A DNA stretch of 64,000 bases from Anarhynchus alexandrinus (taxonomy: Eukaryota > Chordata > Aves > Charadriiformes > Charadriidae): NCBI GenBank assembly GCA_008711295.1, contig VUYV01000080.1, positions 1,401,104-1,465,103 on the forward strand, in the 5' to 3' direction. The first letter of the stretch is position 1. Each line of letters opens with the position of its first letter. This document shows, piece after piece, positions 23,003 to 35,846 of the stretch. The notes under the pieces were generated by a model. The model ran no database searches, was not told the origin of the DNA, and saw only the letters and a list, made by a program, of their open reading frames with translations. A program made the position numbers and the translations under genes.

Positions 23003-26000
23003 ATGCCCTTTTCTGACTTCGTCTTAGCACTGAAGGACAACCCATACTTTGGGGCTGGGTTCGGCCTCGTTGGGGTGGGCACAGCCCTGGCATTAGCCCG
23101 GAAAGGGGCCCAGTTCGGGCTGGCGGCTTTCAGGCGCCATTATATGATCACCTTGGAGGTGCCCAGCAAAGATAAGAGCTACCACTGGCTGCTGAACTGG
23201 ATCTCCCACCACGCCAAGCACACACAGCACCTCAGCGTCGAGACGTCATACCTGCAGCATGAAAGTGGGCGTGTCAGCACCAAGTTTGACTTTGTCCCCA
23301 GCCCTGGGAACCATTTCATCTGGTAAGGGAGGGCAGGAGAAAGCAGTCTGGGGGCTGACCCTTGTGGCAAGGAAACTCCAACTGGGAGGGGAATGTTGAG
23401 GCAGCAGAGAGGATCCTGCCTCTTCCTTGGGTCTGGGTTAGGGCAGGAGATTGACAGTAGAGAGAGGAGTCTGTATTCACTGGTGGGAAGTGATTTCTGT
23501 ACCTGAGATGAGTGTTCCCCTTGATGCACGACCCGGGCTGGGCTCAGCTGAGCGGTGCTGGACCACCATCCCCCAACCCCATCTTCCTGCCCCAGGTATC
23601 GCAGGAAGTGGATTCGCATTGAGCGCAACCGGGAGAAGCAGATGATCGATTTGCACACGGGGACGCCCTGGGAGTCCGTCACCTTCACTGCACTGGGCAC
23701 CAACCGGGAGATCTTCTTCAATATCCTCCAGGAAGGTCTGTAGTGGAGCTGCGTGGGGCCCTGCTAGGGAACAGCCTGCTCCCTGGAGACGCCCAGAGCT
23801 TCACGTGAGATCCTTTTCCCTGCCAGCTGTCCCCTTTGCCTTTCTCTGCAGCCCGGGAGCTGGCGCTGCAGCAACAGGAGGGGAGGACGATCATGTACAC
23901 GGCCATGGGAGCAGAGTGGCGGCAGTTTGGCTTCCCCCGCCGCCGCCGCCCTCTCAGCTCTGTGGTGCTGGAGGAAGGTGTGTCAGAGAGGCTGGTCCAG
24001 GACGTGAAGGAGTTCATCGACAACCCCAAGTGGTACAGCGAGAGAGGCAAGGCTCTGGTGTGGTGTCCTCTGTATCGTGCCCAGCACAGCATCTTACCTC
24101 GCTGCAGCCACAGCTGTGGGATACCGCTTTGGGCACATTCCACAAATGAGCGAGCCCAGGTGCTGAGGTCAGGCCTGGGTCTGCAAAGGGACAAACTCCC
24201 TTTGGTTCAGTCCAATCCTGGAAACCATCATAAGCCATGGAGTTTGTTGCTCCTGCGATGCTGCTGTGGGGTGGGGCAGGATGCCTGTGGTCCTCTCTGG
24301 AGATGGCTGCAGAGAGACTTTGTCCTGCTGTTTACCTTCCCTGGTGTATCCTCCATGCATGCTCAGCACAGCCCCACAGCTCTGGGGGAGAGAGCTCAGA
24401 GCAACCCAGCTGGTTCCTAAAAGGACACTGTCTTCCTAGGAATCCCCTACCGACGAGGCTACCTGCTGTATGGTCCTCCCGGCTGTGGGAAAAGCAGCTT
24501 CATGTGAGTATTGCCAGCTGGCTAACAGCAGTTTTCCTGCCATCTGCCTGCTCTGGGGCACAGCAGTCTGGTGAGAGGGTGTGGATGAGTTTGGGTTTGA
24601 AATGCAGGAGTGGGCTGTGCCTCCTGGACAGTCCCTGGTGTGTTTGCATTGCTGGCACTGTGACAGGTCAGGGTGACGATCCCTTCATGCCCTTGCTTTG
24701 CACAGTGTTGCATGGCACCAGCGGCCCGAGCAAGGACTCCCACCTTCCCACTCCCCCATATCTGATTCCTGCCTGGGGAGGACGCCTCTGCCCTTCCTCC
24801 TGCTGCTGGGCAGGGAGACACAGTTCTTCCTCTGCTCCAGGCTTTCTCGCTGTGATTCACGCCTGTGGTTTGTGTCCTTCCCAGCACAGCCCTGGCTGGG
24901 GAGCTGCAGTACAGTATCTGCCTGCTGAGCCTCAGCGACCGCAGCCTCTCTGATGACCGGCTCAATCACCTCCTGAGTGTGGCACCACAGCAGAGCATCA
25001 TCCTGCTGGAGGATGTGGACGCTGCCTTCGTCAGTCGGGACCTTGCCGCTGAGAGTGAGTGGTGCCCCCGTTCCTGGGCCAGCAGTGGGAGGGAGGTTTG
25101 CTGGCTGTGCTGGGGAAAGGTTTGGACTCGCCTGCTCTGCCGCACCAGCAGAGACCAGGAGTGGGCAGCTTTCTGGGGCCTCAGGGCCCAAACTGGACCT
25201 CTCCCAGTTTTGGCTAGGCTATATAAAGGCAAATTTGGGGCCTTTATCCTCAGGCAAAGACACTTCTCCTGCCCGGCTCTTTTTAGCATGAGAGAAGGGA
25301 TGGCTTTCCCCCTCATTCTCTTTTTGGGTTCCCAGGTGTCCTGGGGTGCAGGTGGGTAGGGGAGGTGAACGTGCTGCCAGCCAGGGAGAGGCAAAGGGTC
25401 AGCCTCGGGGGAAAGAGAAAGCGGGGAGCTTGGCTTAAGCCTCAGGTGGTAGGGTGGTGGCCCGCAAGACTACACGGGTTAGTGGCCAATGGATATGAAC
25501 TCAGACACCTCTATCTCCAGACCCGGCTGTGTACCAAGGCATGGGGCGCTTGACCTTCAGTGGCCTCCTCAACGCGCTGGATGGTGTGGCCTCCACGGAG
25601 GCCAGGATTGTCTTCATGACCACCAACTACGTGGACAGGTCAGAGCTGCCCTCTGTGAGGGAACAGGGAGGGTTGCACAGGAGAACCTTGCTCCCTTTTG
25701 ATGACCTATATGGATGGCTATTTGCATCCTCCAGTGTGAGGACAGGGGGTTCAGGTTTCCCAAATCCTCCCTTGGGATGCAAATTCCTTGATCTCTAATT
25801 GGGATCCCCTTTTCTGGAGCCTCAGATGCTTTCTTGCTGTTCAGACCAGGGTTGTGCCCTTCAGAAGAGGTACCAGCTTCCTGCCCATGGGGATCTGTGG
25901 ATTTGGGGGTTGTGGCCGTGCTGTGAGTGAAACACTGGCCCCACATGCAGCCCGTTGAGTTGGCAGGATGCAGCCTGGGCTCACAGCACCTGGCCAGACG

Positions 26001-26580
26001 CTGCTCTGTGGCAGGCTTGGCTCACTCCAGACCGAGCTGGCCTAGAGGGGTTGCTCAGTGGACAGAGATGGGCAGAGCTGTTTCCCAGGACACACTTGTC
26101 CTCCTCTGGAGCCAGCCCTTTGCCAGCTGTCTCACGTCTTTTGGGTTGATTTCCCCCCCTCAACCTGCCAGGGACCAAACCTCTTCCCCACCTTTACCAT
26201 CTCACAGTGCAGAGCACCTTGCAGATAGGACACTGGCTGTGCTAGCGTGGAGGGCGGCTTCCTGCAGGACCCACCCTGCGGTGACACTTTGATCAGGTTT
26301 TCAAGGCGCCCCTGTGTCTCTTGACAGGCTGGACCCGGCGCTGGTGCGGCCCGGCCGTGTGGATCTCAAGCAGTACGTGGGCCATTGCTCCCGCTGGCAG
26401 CTTGCCTGCATGTTCCAGCGCTTCTACCCCGAGCAGCCCCTGGCTGCAGCTGAGCGGTTTGCAGAGCAGGCGCTGGCGGTCTCCAAACAGATCAGCGCTG
26501 CTCAGGTGCAGGGCCACTTCATGCTCTACAAGACGGACCCCGAAGGAGCCATTTCAAACATATGCTCCATCCTGCTGTGA
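23003..26580 (+). CDS. BCS1L: Mitochondrial AAA chaperone BCS1 (complex III assembly)
   Basis: Inner-membrane AAA ATPase that inserts the Rieske iron-sulphur protein into respiratory complex III. Exons: 23003-23322, 23596-23735, 23852-24046, 24440-24503, 24885-25054, 25521-25638, 26328-26580. They encode 419 residues, the same length as human. The N terminus carries the single membrane helix (about residues 16-32, [10 protein letters not shown] region) and the internal targeting region, then the BCS1-specific domain, then the AAA module: Walker A GPPGCGKS (230-237), Walker [11 protein letters not shown], and the second-region motif [11 protein letters not shown]. All these are intact. The stretch from YMITLEVP to GNHFIW is nearly identical to human. 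The exon 3/4 junction uses a GC donor. A 5'UTR piece begins at 22954. Confidence 0.97.
24047..24439 (+). other. GC-AG intron of BCS1L
   Basis: The donor is gagag|GCAAGG at 24047 and the acceptor is tcctag ending at 24439. Joining here gives [13 protein letters not shown], matching the human protein. No nearby GT would keep the frame. A GC donor with otherwise strong consensus is the usual form of GC-AG introns. Confidence 0.85.
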
Positions 26581-26706
26581 CCAGGGACCAACTTGCCCCT
26601 GCTACGCTGCAAGGACTATGACAAGGACTTGACCATCCTGGGGATGCTGTCGAGCTGCCCAGCCATGCAGGTCTCCGTCCACCTCTCCTCAGCAAGGTCT
26701 TGGCTT

Positions 26707-26715
26707 TTTATTAAA
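26707..26715. terminator. Overlapping poly(A) hexamers on both strands after BCS1L
   Basis: ATTAAA on the plus strand (26710-26715) lies 130 bases after the BCS1L stop and is its likely signal. The same bases contain AATAAA on the minus strand (26707-26712), which could serve a very long RNF25 transcript. Confidence 0.45.
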
Positions 26716-29700
26716 ACACATGGAGAGTCAGAGCTGCCAGCCTTGCAGCAGGAAGAGGGGATCGGCTCTTGCTGCTCCCCAGGCTTGGGTGCCACTGCAC
26801 TGGCCCCGCTTGCCAGTGTGTGCCTCCTGCTGGGATTGCCATAAGCTGCCGAGGCTCCTGGATGTGAATCCCCTTCCTTGTGGGGCAGTCTGGGGATGCC
26901 CCAGACGGGAATTTCCCTGGGGCAGGACACTGGGGTGCTGCACTGCTAAAGATCTGCTGGTTTTTGAAGGGAGAACAGTCTTCACTGGTGTTTTAATATC
27001 TTCTGTGAAGTGCACAACACGGCTCTTGGTTCTCCGTTCCCTTTGCCTGTTAGTTGCCCCACTATCCAGCTGCTGGTCCAGAGCCCAGTACTGCAAATCC
27101 AGAGTGTTTCAAAAAAATGCAGCTCCCAAGAGACAGCTCATTGTCCCTTGGGCTGCAGGGCTGGTGCCACAGCTCCTGCCCTGCTGGGCTGCGATGCCAA
27201 TTCACAGTTCTGCTTGGACATCATTCCTGGGTGGGCATGACTGTCCTTCCTGCCAGAGGAGGAAATGTGGGGCCCTGGAGCTACTGCAGGCCTGCGTGTG
27301 GGGGCAGATGAGAGGCTTTGGCTGGTTACAGATTATCTTCCTAAGAGCTTGATGTTAACCCCAGTGTGAATTTCTGTGGCCAAGCCAGGCTGGTTCAAGG
27401 TGCAGAAATCCCTGTTGGAGGTGACTACTCCTCTCCTTCCAGCCGTTGAGGCCCTGCGTGGCTGCAGGAGGGATTTGGCCTGCTGCTGGCAGCCTTACAG
27501 CCTTTCCCTATTGCCGGGCTTTCTTCTTGCCAGGAACAAAAGTCCTAGATGGGCTGGTAGAGCCACAGGTGCCTGAAATGCAATCAAGAAGCAAGCAGGT
27601 TCTGCAGCTCCTTCCCAATGCCACAGAGCCAGGGGTCAGGCTGCACACACTGACCCACAAAACAAGCCAGCCAGAGCCTCTCCTCTCCCCAGTCCCTGTT
27701 TCAGAGTCCCGAAATCAGCTTCCCCAGAGCCAGCCCCATGTTCACGTCCTCACTTCGAGGGCTGTGTCACCTTGGCAGGGCTGGGAGAGCAGCAAACCAT
27801 TAGGTCGCTTCTCAGCCCCCGTCTTTACTTCCACAAATGTTTCCGCAAGTGAAGGGTTGATCCTGTGGCCACAGTGGGGGGGGATCTCCAGGGCCTCAGG
27901 GCAGCTCCCAGAGCAGGGTGCTGTTGTTGGCATCTCAAACCCTGTGCTTGGCCATCGTGCAGAGGCTGACTGCTCAGATCCAGCCTTGTCTCACAAAGCT
28001 GGGGGTCAAAACTGGCCCGTGAGTGACTGGCAAACGCCTCGCAGCAGTTTGGGAAGACGGGGAAGCGGTGAGGGAGAGCCAGAGGGGACATGGACCCCCA
28101 CAATAATGTCACCACACAAGACCACAGGCAACATCTGTCACTCTGATGCTTTTAATAGTGTTAATGCTACAGACGCTGCCAGTGCCCTTCTGCCCGGTCC
28201 AAGCACTTTTGCCACTTAAGCCTCACAACAGCCCTGTGAGGTAGGTGGGTGACACAGGTGGACACCAAGCAAGGAGCCCCAGGGCAAGGTACAGGCTCCA
28301 TTCCTCCCCTCTGACAGAGAGGTTTGTTTTGCTTAGCCCAAATTCATTTCCATGCGCAGTTGCAAAAATGTCCTCTGCTCCAGGGTGACAGCACTGAGTC
28401 AGAAAGGTGAGGGCCCTTCCTAAATACCTACTCCCAGGAAAAAAACCTTCCTCTCTAACATGTATGGCATTTGACTGAAGATACCCAAGTCCATGCTCAC
28501 TCCAATTTCCATGGCTGAATTCCCATGCTCCGAACACCAGGCACAGCAGTTTTCCTGCTGAGAGTAAGCCTAGCTCACTGGATGAAGCCAAGAAGCTGGA
28601 GCTTCAGCTGCTATGAGGGGCAGAGATCTTCATGTTTCTTTCAGGACATGATCAAATGCCTTTCTTGGAGCACAGCAATTTCAAAAGTGAAGGCAGGAGG
28701 CAGCAGAACAGGCACCAATGTCAGATAAAAGTGTACACCTTTTCACCCAAGTACAGACAAGCCATTCACCCAGAAACCAGTTGGAAGAAGGACAGAGTGA
28801 GCACTGAAGAAAAATTAGGGTTCTCTTCAGGGAGTGAGCGCTCAGCCCTTGTCCCCAGCAGGGCATGTCATCTGGCCCTCAGATCCCCAATGCCAGGACA
28901 GGTAGTGTAGACTCAGACCAAGGAGGAAAAAAAAAAACAAAAAAACAACGCTTTTAGAGCATTAGGGTTGAAAATAGGCCAGTGTTGGAAATTTAAGCAC
29001 AGAAGGTTCTTGGGAAGTGGGTTAAACCAACCCCTTCAGGACAAGGCCAGGCATGGAAAGAGCAGGGCAGCAGTCAAGGAGGACCTGTTCAAGAGACAGC
29101 TTTTGTACATCCCTCACGTGGCAAAGGATCAGCCAGGCAGATGCAGCACAAATGCCCTCTGAGCTGGCACAAACCACTTGGTTTCCTAGGTTTCTCACCC
29201 AAAGCTCCGGCAATTCCATTGGAATGGAATGGCATGGCCATTTTTGCACTTAGCAGCTTCCTTAGAGAGGAAGACAATAACAACCCACGTGTGGCCAAAA
29301 GAGAGGCAGGGGCACAAGGCACAAACAAGTGTGAAGGAATGAATACTGTCTGGGTGAGCCAGATAGCTTACACTGAGCCAGGCAAAGCAGGGACTGGGGA
29401 GTGCTCCTGCCACCCAGGAGCACCAGGGGAAGGTCTCTGCCCCGGCCCCAGGCATGGGGAACAGGGAGGGGAGTGAGCAACACCAGGGATCAACACCTTC
29501 GCTCCAAACAGCAAAAAACAGGAGTGAGAGAACAGAGAAAACAAAGGGAGCAGGCTCTATGGAGAAGACCCAACAAATTAATTTAATAGCAGTGTCCCAC
29601 TTCAGAGGCTTGGAATTGCCCACCGTGGCTCTGGAGTGGGACACAGTTTTAATCTGTGAAGCAGCAGCAGAAGGAACTCCACCAAGTTAGTTTAAACAGC

Positions 29701-30610
29701 AAATCCTCATTTCTTTGAGGCAAGCTTGAAGATGAAAGCAGGGTAAGAGTATCCAAAGTATTGGGACATGTCTTCACTCTGGGCTGTTGGGAGCTCCAAG
29801 AGACAGCCTGGCCTTAAAGGGGGATCCAGACAGATGCAGGTCGCAAAGCAGACTGCTCTTCCCAGGTCTCCCCCATCAGCTTCTGCCTGCACAAAAGCAG
29901 CTGAAGGACAGGGCAGGAGCTCCAACTAAATTCAGGGTTCCTGAAAGCCTCAGCCACCACAGCCCTGACCTGCCAGTGTGTTGACTTAAGCTTAATTTAG
30001 CTCTCCTGGCTTGACTGGGAAGTGTACTGTCATACAAAGGACTTTCCTGGCCAAGCTGATCAGCTGAACAGCAGTCAGGGCTGCAGCAAAAGCGATGGTG
30101 TCGCCAAGAGACAGCAGTTGAGAAGGTGCTTTGAGAAGCACACAGGGACACAGCAAGCTGAGCTCCAGGCTGCTGCCCTGGCACAGCCTCATCATTTGGC
30201 ACCACCACGGCTCTGCTGGGAAGGTCCTGCCACAACTGTGGCTCTGCCGTGGCACCACACTGGGCTCAGTCCATTTGCTCTGCAGGTGTACATGTTTCTT
30301 GGCAGCTCACATACAGGGATGATGGCTGCAGGTCCCGGGTCAAGGCTTCCTCTGCCCTCTAGGTGCTCCAAGGCCAAGGCTGACATGATCTGTCAGGAGT
30401 CAGCTTCTCGAACGCTGGTGACAGCCAGTTGCTCACGCCAGGATGCTTCACTCCGCACGTACCCTGGAGATACTGCCTGTCCCAAGCTGTGCCACATGCC
30501 AACTGCTTCCTCCCTCCCAAGTGTCTGCTTGCTACTGCTCCACCAGAGCCTTCACTGTTCTCCCCAGAAACATCCCTTCCCTCCCCCAGCCCAGCCCCTC
30601 ACCACTCCTG
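26716..30610. other. Convergent intergenic and 3'UTR region between BCS1L and RNF25
   Basis: About 3.9 kb with no coding sequence I can support. It must include the RNF25 3'UTR. Minus-strand ATTAAA hexamers are at 28150, 29582 and 29648. An A-rich run is at 28927-28949. None of the open frames resembles a known family. Confidence 0.6.
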
Positions 30611-33600
30611 CTAGGAGCCACTCTCTTTCTCGAGGAGATGGGCTTCTCGATGTCCACTGGGCCTGAACACCCCTCGCCCTCTTGGTGCTCTGGGATAGGA
30701 ACCACGGTCCTGGACCCTGGACCTCTCCCACCTTCCACAATCCCAGGGCCTGTGGTGGCCCTGCCAGCTGGGAGCTGCTCTGTGGTCGCTGCGGTTGAAC
30801 GCCAGGTTCTCCTTCTCCCTGCCCCGGGCCTCAGCCCCCTCCTCCGGGGTCCATCTCTCCACATCATGGCGCTCCTCTTTCAAGTCCACTGCCTCTGTTA
30901 CCAGTGAGGGGTCTTCAGGGCACAACTCCTTTCTTTCGGTCAAGGCAGCAGCCCTGCTTCTGCTGTGAGGCTTTGGAAACTCCGCCTGGTGCCTCCCACC
31001 AGGTCTCCGCTCTGGTCTCCGGCTGAAGGCCCTGGGGCCCCTGGAGCCGTGGAGCAGATGACAACCTTCCTCTGTCGGTTCCTGCAAGCTGCTGCACGAC
31101 TGCCTGCCCTGGCTTCTGGGGCCTGGCCTCTCCCCTCTGTGCCTCTCCCTCTTGCTCTGTTGCTCCCTGGGCACAGCAGGCCTCTCGGGCCGCCCAGGTT
31201 CTGCCCTGGCCTCCGGCACCCCGGCTGGCTCTGGAGCTGAGGCTTGGCTGGGCAGCTGGGGCGCGTCCACAGCGCTTGCACTCACCGGTGGCTCAGAGGC
31301 AGTGCCTGCTTGGCTCGGATCGACAGCAGCTGGAGGCTGAAAGAAAGAAGCCACTTGTTAAGAAAGTGACAGGGTGGTCCCAGAGCAGATGACAGCACTC
31401 GGTCCTGCAGTCCGGGGCCCCCCTTGCCAGCTCTCTGCCCCCTGTGCCATACCGCCTGGAGGCTGATGAAGTAACGGTTCCTCTCTGCTTCAGGGTCAAT
31501 GATGCCCCCTTTCTCTTGCTGTCTCTTGAAAATTAAGCGCAGTTCTTCTTGGTGCTGGAGGGTCTTGGCATCTGGCCTGTACGGCTCCTGAGTGGCAGAA
31601 AGCAAGGCAGGGTAAGGGCTTTCTTGACACCTAGCATGGGTACGTAGCTAGCAGTGCTAAGAGCTACTCCCCAAAACCTCCTTTGATCACACAAGGAACA
31701 TGGGATACAGAGCTCATTTCATGGTCTAGGAGAAGAAAACTCAGGGCCATACAACTAAGCCTGCTCTTTGTGGACACATCAGGAGACACACTGCTAGGTT
31801 TTATGAACTACCCTTTGGATGGGCTGCCTCAGGGGACCTGAGAGTGTGCAGCGTGTGTTCATTCATCCATTATATTGTCCCAGTTGAAGGTACCCAGCGA
31901 GCAGGCGCAGCTGGGCAGGTGAGCCCCCATCTCTTACCAGCGGGTGCTGCGGGGGTGGCGCTGCCTTCAGAGCACAGAGATCGTAGACCAGGGTCTCCCG
32001 GCAGACGGGGCACTGCACACCGACTTCCTGCAGGGAGGTGAGAGGTGATTCCAAACCCTGGCCGTGACCCAGCCCACGCGCTGCTGGATAATACCCAGCC
32101 TGGAAGTGGAACAGGGTGGCCTTCTTCACTCTTCTGACAGGGCAGGGAAGCCCAGGGGGTTTCCAAAAGCATGAAAGCAGCCTGGTGTCTCACTGACTGC
32201 TATGGAAGGTGCCTCCACCACAAGACACATCAGGATTTGTGGTCCACTGGCTGACTGCCATGTCAGGTTAGCCCTTGCTCCACATCCCAAACGATGTGAC
32301 AGAGATGTCATGAGGGCCTGTGCAAGGGGCTGGGGGGGGAGGGAGCTCAGGGCCTGGTACCTGTTTGGGGGATGGCGCCAGGTGCTGCTCTCTCTCCTCC
32401 TGTTGCATGAGGATCTCCATGTGCTGGGCATAGCGGGCCAGGCAGTGGGAGTGGAAGTAGTGGTAGCACTGGGTCTTTGTGAAGGCTTCTCCCTCCTGTA
32501 GAAGAGAAAGGGCAGCTTTAAAGGGTTTCTGAGCACAGGGTTGTGTAGCCTCACCAGCTGAGGTGGGCCTTCACTCCTATGTCAGCACTGGCAGTGGGGA
32601 ACTAGTGCTATTGCTGGCAGAGACACAAAACATCTTCTGCTGGGCTTCATCTGTGGCTCCTCAGCTCTTACTGGGTCACTGCTCCCTATTCCGAGAGTGA
32701 GAAATACTCCTACTCTCAAGCTGCATTTTTTGTTAGTGATTTATCTGCATATGTTCCTGTGTAAGCAGCAATCTTCTCACTTGCGTGCCCAGGCAGGCAC
32801 CACCTCTCCTTGCCACCTGGACAAGGCAAACTCCCCTGTCCCCGCAGATCTCAGCACCCGCACAGATGTGTTCCAGTCCCTCCTGACCACCTGTGTGCCG
32901 AACTCCAGGTGAGGTTTGACCCAATACAGGGAAGCCGAGATGCACCAGCAACTATCCCCAGACCCTACCGACTCCCTTGGAGACACTCCGGCATCACTCA
33001 CTACCCCTATGCCCCGTTTCTGTAGATGATTATCTTCAGGCTGATGGGGAGAGTGGCATTTACTGCCTTAGGATGGTCCACGCTGAGCAGGACTGCCTAC
33101 AGACCAGGGGGACAGGCGGCTGTTGAGGCACACTCCAGTCCCAGGCCGATATGCCACGCGTTAAGCCCCATGCTCCCTGTTCTTTTGCCTCACTTCCCAG
33201 CCAGCTTGCAGGGCTGGGCGACATGTTCCTACCTGGAATCCATAGAGGCAGATCACGCACTGGCCATGAGGAATGTTGTTGTCAGTGAGAATCTCCTTCC
33301 CCTTCTGCAGAAGCATTAAAGGAAACATTTTACTCACTGGCCTGCCCATGGACGCAGAGCTATTTCACGCCTCGGGCATTCAGGAACCAGTGTCTGTGGC
33401 TGGCCACCCCCAACCTCCCCCAACTCTTACCTCAATCAGTTCGTAGAGCACCTCTGTCCCCAGCCTGGCTTCAGCAATGCTTCTGAGGGTCTGGGAAATC
33501 CTACAGCAAAGCAGCAGCAATATTTAACGCAAGTTTAGCCACACCTTTTCACTCTCCCACATACCTGTCACCCAATAACAGGAGGAAGAAATAGAGCACT

Positions 33601-35348
33601 GCCCTTCAGGCTTTGCCTGCAGCGTGGGACAGGCACATGTACACACACATATTTACGTGTTCCCCATAAGACAGTGCACAGGAAGCATTTGTCCTCAAAG
33701 GACTTGCAAGAACAGGTTTGCTGGAGCTCACCCAGCACCCTTCAGTTTTGGTAAATCTCAGGCTTCGTTTATCTGATGGCAGCCTCCAGGCAGGTCTGGT
33801 GGGAGTCACATTACTCCTGTGCTGCCGGCAGGTACCAGGGTCTCTTTGCACACACTCCACTGCACCAAGGACAATGGCAACAATGGGCTGCCCAGGACTT
33901 GGTTCAGTCTCACCTCTGTCAAAGCAGGACCAAGAGCTTCAAAGGCCCAGGGGATTTAGATTATCATTCAGGGGAACCACAGGGGAACAACCACAGGGTG
34001 GACCCCTCTGTGTCAAACTCAGCACGAGTGGCTCCCGTGAGATTTAAGACAAAGTGATTTAGGGACCTGTGTCCATCTGTTAACTGGACACAGGGACGCA
34101 TGTGAATTTGAGAGAAGGCTTTTCCACCAGAACTGCCTCCCAGATCTCCAGGGGAAAGGATCGCCCTCTCCCCTCCTGGCACTCACTTTTGAATTTGCTC
34201 ATCTGACAGCCCCCGTGGGTTCCTGATCGAGATTTCCGGAGCCTTGTTGGGATACTAGGAGAAGAAAAAAAAAAATAACAAAACAAAACAAAACACCCAA
34301 AGCACAAGGAAGGCAAAAAGACCCGGGGCAGGGAGGAACGGGGGAGCGGGGTCCGACAGCCTACCTGGGGGGGCACGGAGAGCAGCAGGGTGAATCGGAC
34401 GTACTGGGAGTCCTGGTCCTGGGCCGTGGCGGGGTGCAGGGTGATGCTGATCTCCCAGGGCTCCCACCTGCGGGGCAGGCCCAGGTGAGGGCGGGGGGCG
34501 GCGCGGGGCAGGGCCGGACCAGGCCGAGCCCGGGGCAGAGAGGGGGGGAAAACGCGGGCTGCGGTCCCTACCTGCCGCGGCCCCGCGCCACCCGCAGCTC
34601 CTCCAGGTAGATGGACTCCAGCACCTCCACCTCCGCCGGCAGCACCCTGCGGGGACCGGATGGGGGTCAGGCGGCCCCACTGGGATGGGGGTACGGGGCA
34701 CCGGGACCAGGGAAGGGGCGGGGGTGGTGGGGGGAGATCGGAANNNNNNNNNNNNNNNNNNNNNNNNNNNNNNNNNNNNNNNNNNNNNNNNNNNNNNNNN
34801 NNNNNNNNNNNNNNNNNNNNNNNNNNNNNNNNNNNNNNNNNNNNNNNNNNNNNNNNNNNNNNNNNNNNNNNNNNNNNNNNNNNNNNNNNNNNNNNNNNNN
34901 NNNNNNNNNNNNNNNNNNNNNNNNNNNNNNNNNNNNNNNNNNNNNNNNNNNNNNNNNNNNNNNNNNNNNNNNNNNNNNNNNNNNNNNNNNNNNNNNNNNN
35001 NNNNNNNNNNNNNNNNNNNNNNNNNNNNNNNNNNNNNNNNNNNNNNNNNNNNNNNNNNNNNNNNNNNNNNNNNNNNNNNNNNACCAGGCCGAGCCCGGGG
35101 CAGAGACGGGGGGGAAATGCGGGCTGCGGTCCCTACCTGCCGCGGCCCCGCGCCACCCGCAGCTCCTCCAGGTAGATGGACTCCAGCACCTCCACCTCCG
35201 CCGGCAGCACCCTGCGGGGACCGGATGGGGGTCAGGCGGCCCCGCTGGGATGGGGGTACGGGGCACCGGGACCAGGGAAGGGGCGGGGGTGGTGGGGGGG
35301 TGTATGTTACCAGTCCGTCGCCTCCGCCTCCTCACCGGCCACCGCCAT
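30611..35348 (-). CDS. RNF25: RING finger E3 ubiquitin ligase RNF25 (RWD-RING)
   Basis: Coding exons in transcript order: 35348-35311, 34646-34572, 34467-34365, 34254-34187, 33500-33431, 33304-33233, 32495-32361, 32027-31938, 31587-31453, 31336-30611. They give 503 residues (human about 459). An RWD domain occupies about residues 12-118. It is followed by a RING-H2: CVIC (134-137), CYH...H..C (152, 154, 157, 160) and CPVC (193-196), then the conserved GGIIDPEAERNRYFISLQ segment and a Pro/Arg/Glu-rich tail ending in a basic, Gly/Arg-rich stretch. The RWD-RING arrangement defines the family, an E3 that works with UBE2D/E-type E2s. Exon 2 is present twice (also 35211-35137) across a 339-base gap; one copy is probably false. 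The promoter is shared head to head with STK36. Confidence 0.95.
34518..34734 (+). repeat. First copy of a ~217 bp duplication around RNF25 exon 2
   Basis: Matches 35083-35299 at offset 565 with a few differences (for example gagaggggg against gagacgggg). It contains RNF25 exon 2 with intact splice sites. Positions 34735-34743, just before the gap, do not match and read AGATCGGAA. Confidence 0.92.
34744..35082. other. Assembly gap (339 N)
   Basis: A run of N lies between the two copies of RNF25 exon 2. Its length need not reflect real distance. Confidence 0.99.
35083..35299 (+). repeat. Second copy of the ~217 bp duplication around RNF25 exon 2
   Basis: Begins at the first base after the gap and contains exon 2 at 35137-35211. 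It runs on without a break into exon 1 (35311-35348). The other copy runs on into exon 3. Confidence 0.92.
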
Positions 35349-35846
35349 CTTCCCGGGCGCCCCGGAACCGGAAGCGCAGCCAGGGCGCAGGCACGCAGGG
35401 GGCGGGGGCTGTTGCCAGGCGACGCGGCGGCGGCGGCGGCGGGCCCGAGAGTGACCGGGCGGCGGCGGGAGCGGCGTGGGGCGAGGTTAATCCCACCCGC
35501 GGGGGTGTGGGGGAGGCTCGCCCGGGGCTTGGGTCTTGTCCTGCCGTAAGGGAGCGGGGGTGGAGCCGGCGGGCAGGGACGGAGCCCGGCGGGGGGCCCC
35601 GGCGACACCTGCCCTGGGGAAGAGGCCCACGCGGGGAGGGGAAGCCCCGGCCCTTTGGATTTGGGATGGCAGCGGGTGCAGCCCTGCCTTCCCAGCGCTG
35701 GAACTGCCCGTCCCCATCGTGTCCTGCAGCGGCTGGGGTTGGGGGTCGGTGCCCCGCGGCAGAAGGCGAGAGGAGGGGAGAGGGGAGCGAAGCGTTCCTC
35801 CTCACCGGCCGCTTTGCCTCGGCAGCTCGGCAGCCCCGTCCCCGCG
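35349..35846. promoter_or_regulatory. Bidirectional CpG-island promoter of RNF25 and STK36
   Basis: CpG-dense, TATA-less sequence of about 500 bp separates the two start codons. The STK36 start lies 23 bases after an acceptor-like tttgcctcggcag (ending 35824), so a noncoding STK36 first exon is likely inside this interval. The RNF25 start ATG lies in a CCGGAAG-rich region (ccggaaccggaagcgc near 35363-35378) resembling ETS sites. Confidence 0.7.

Noticed and set aside
28921..28950. A-rich run as a processed-gene tail
   Set aside because: No upstream intronless gene copy or target-site duplication was recognised.
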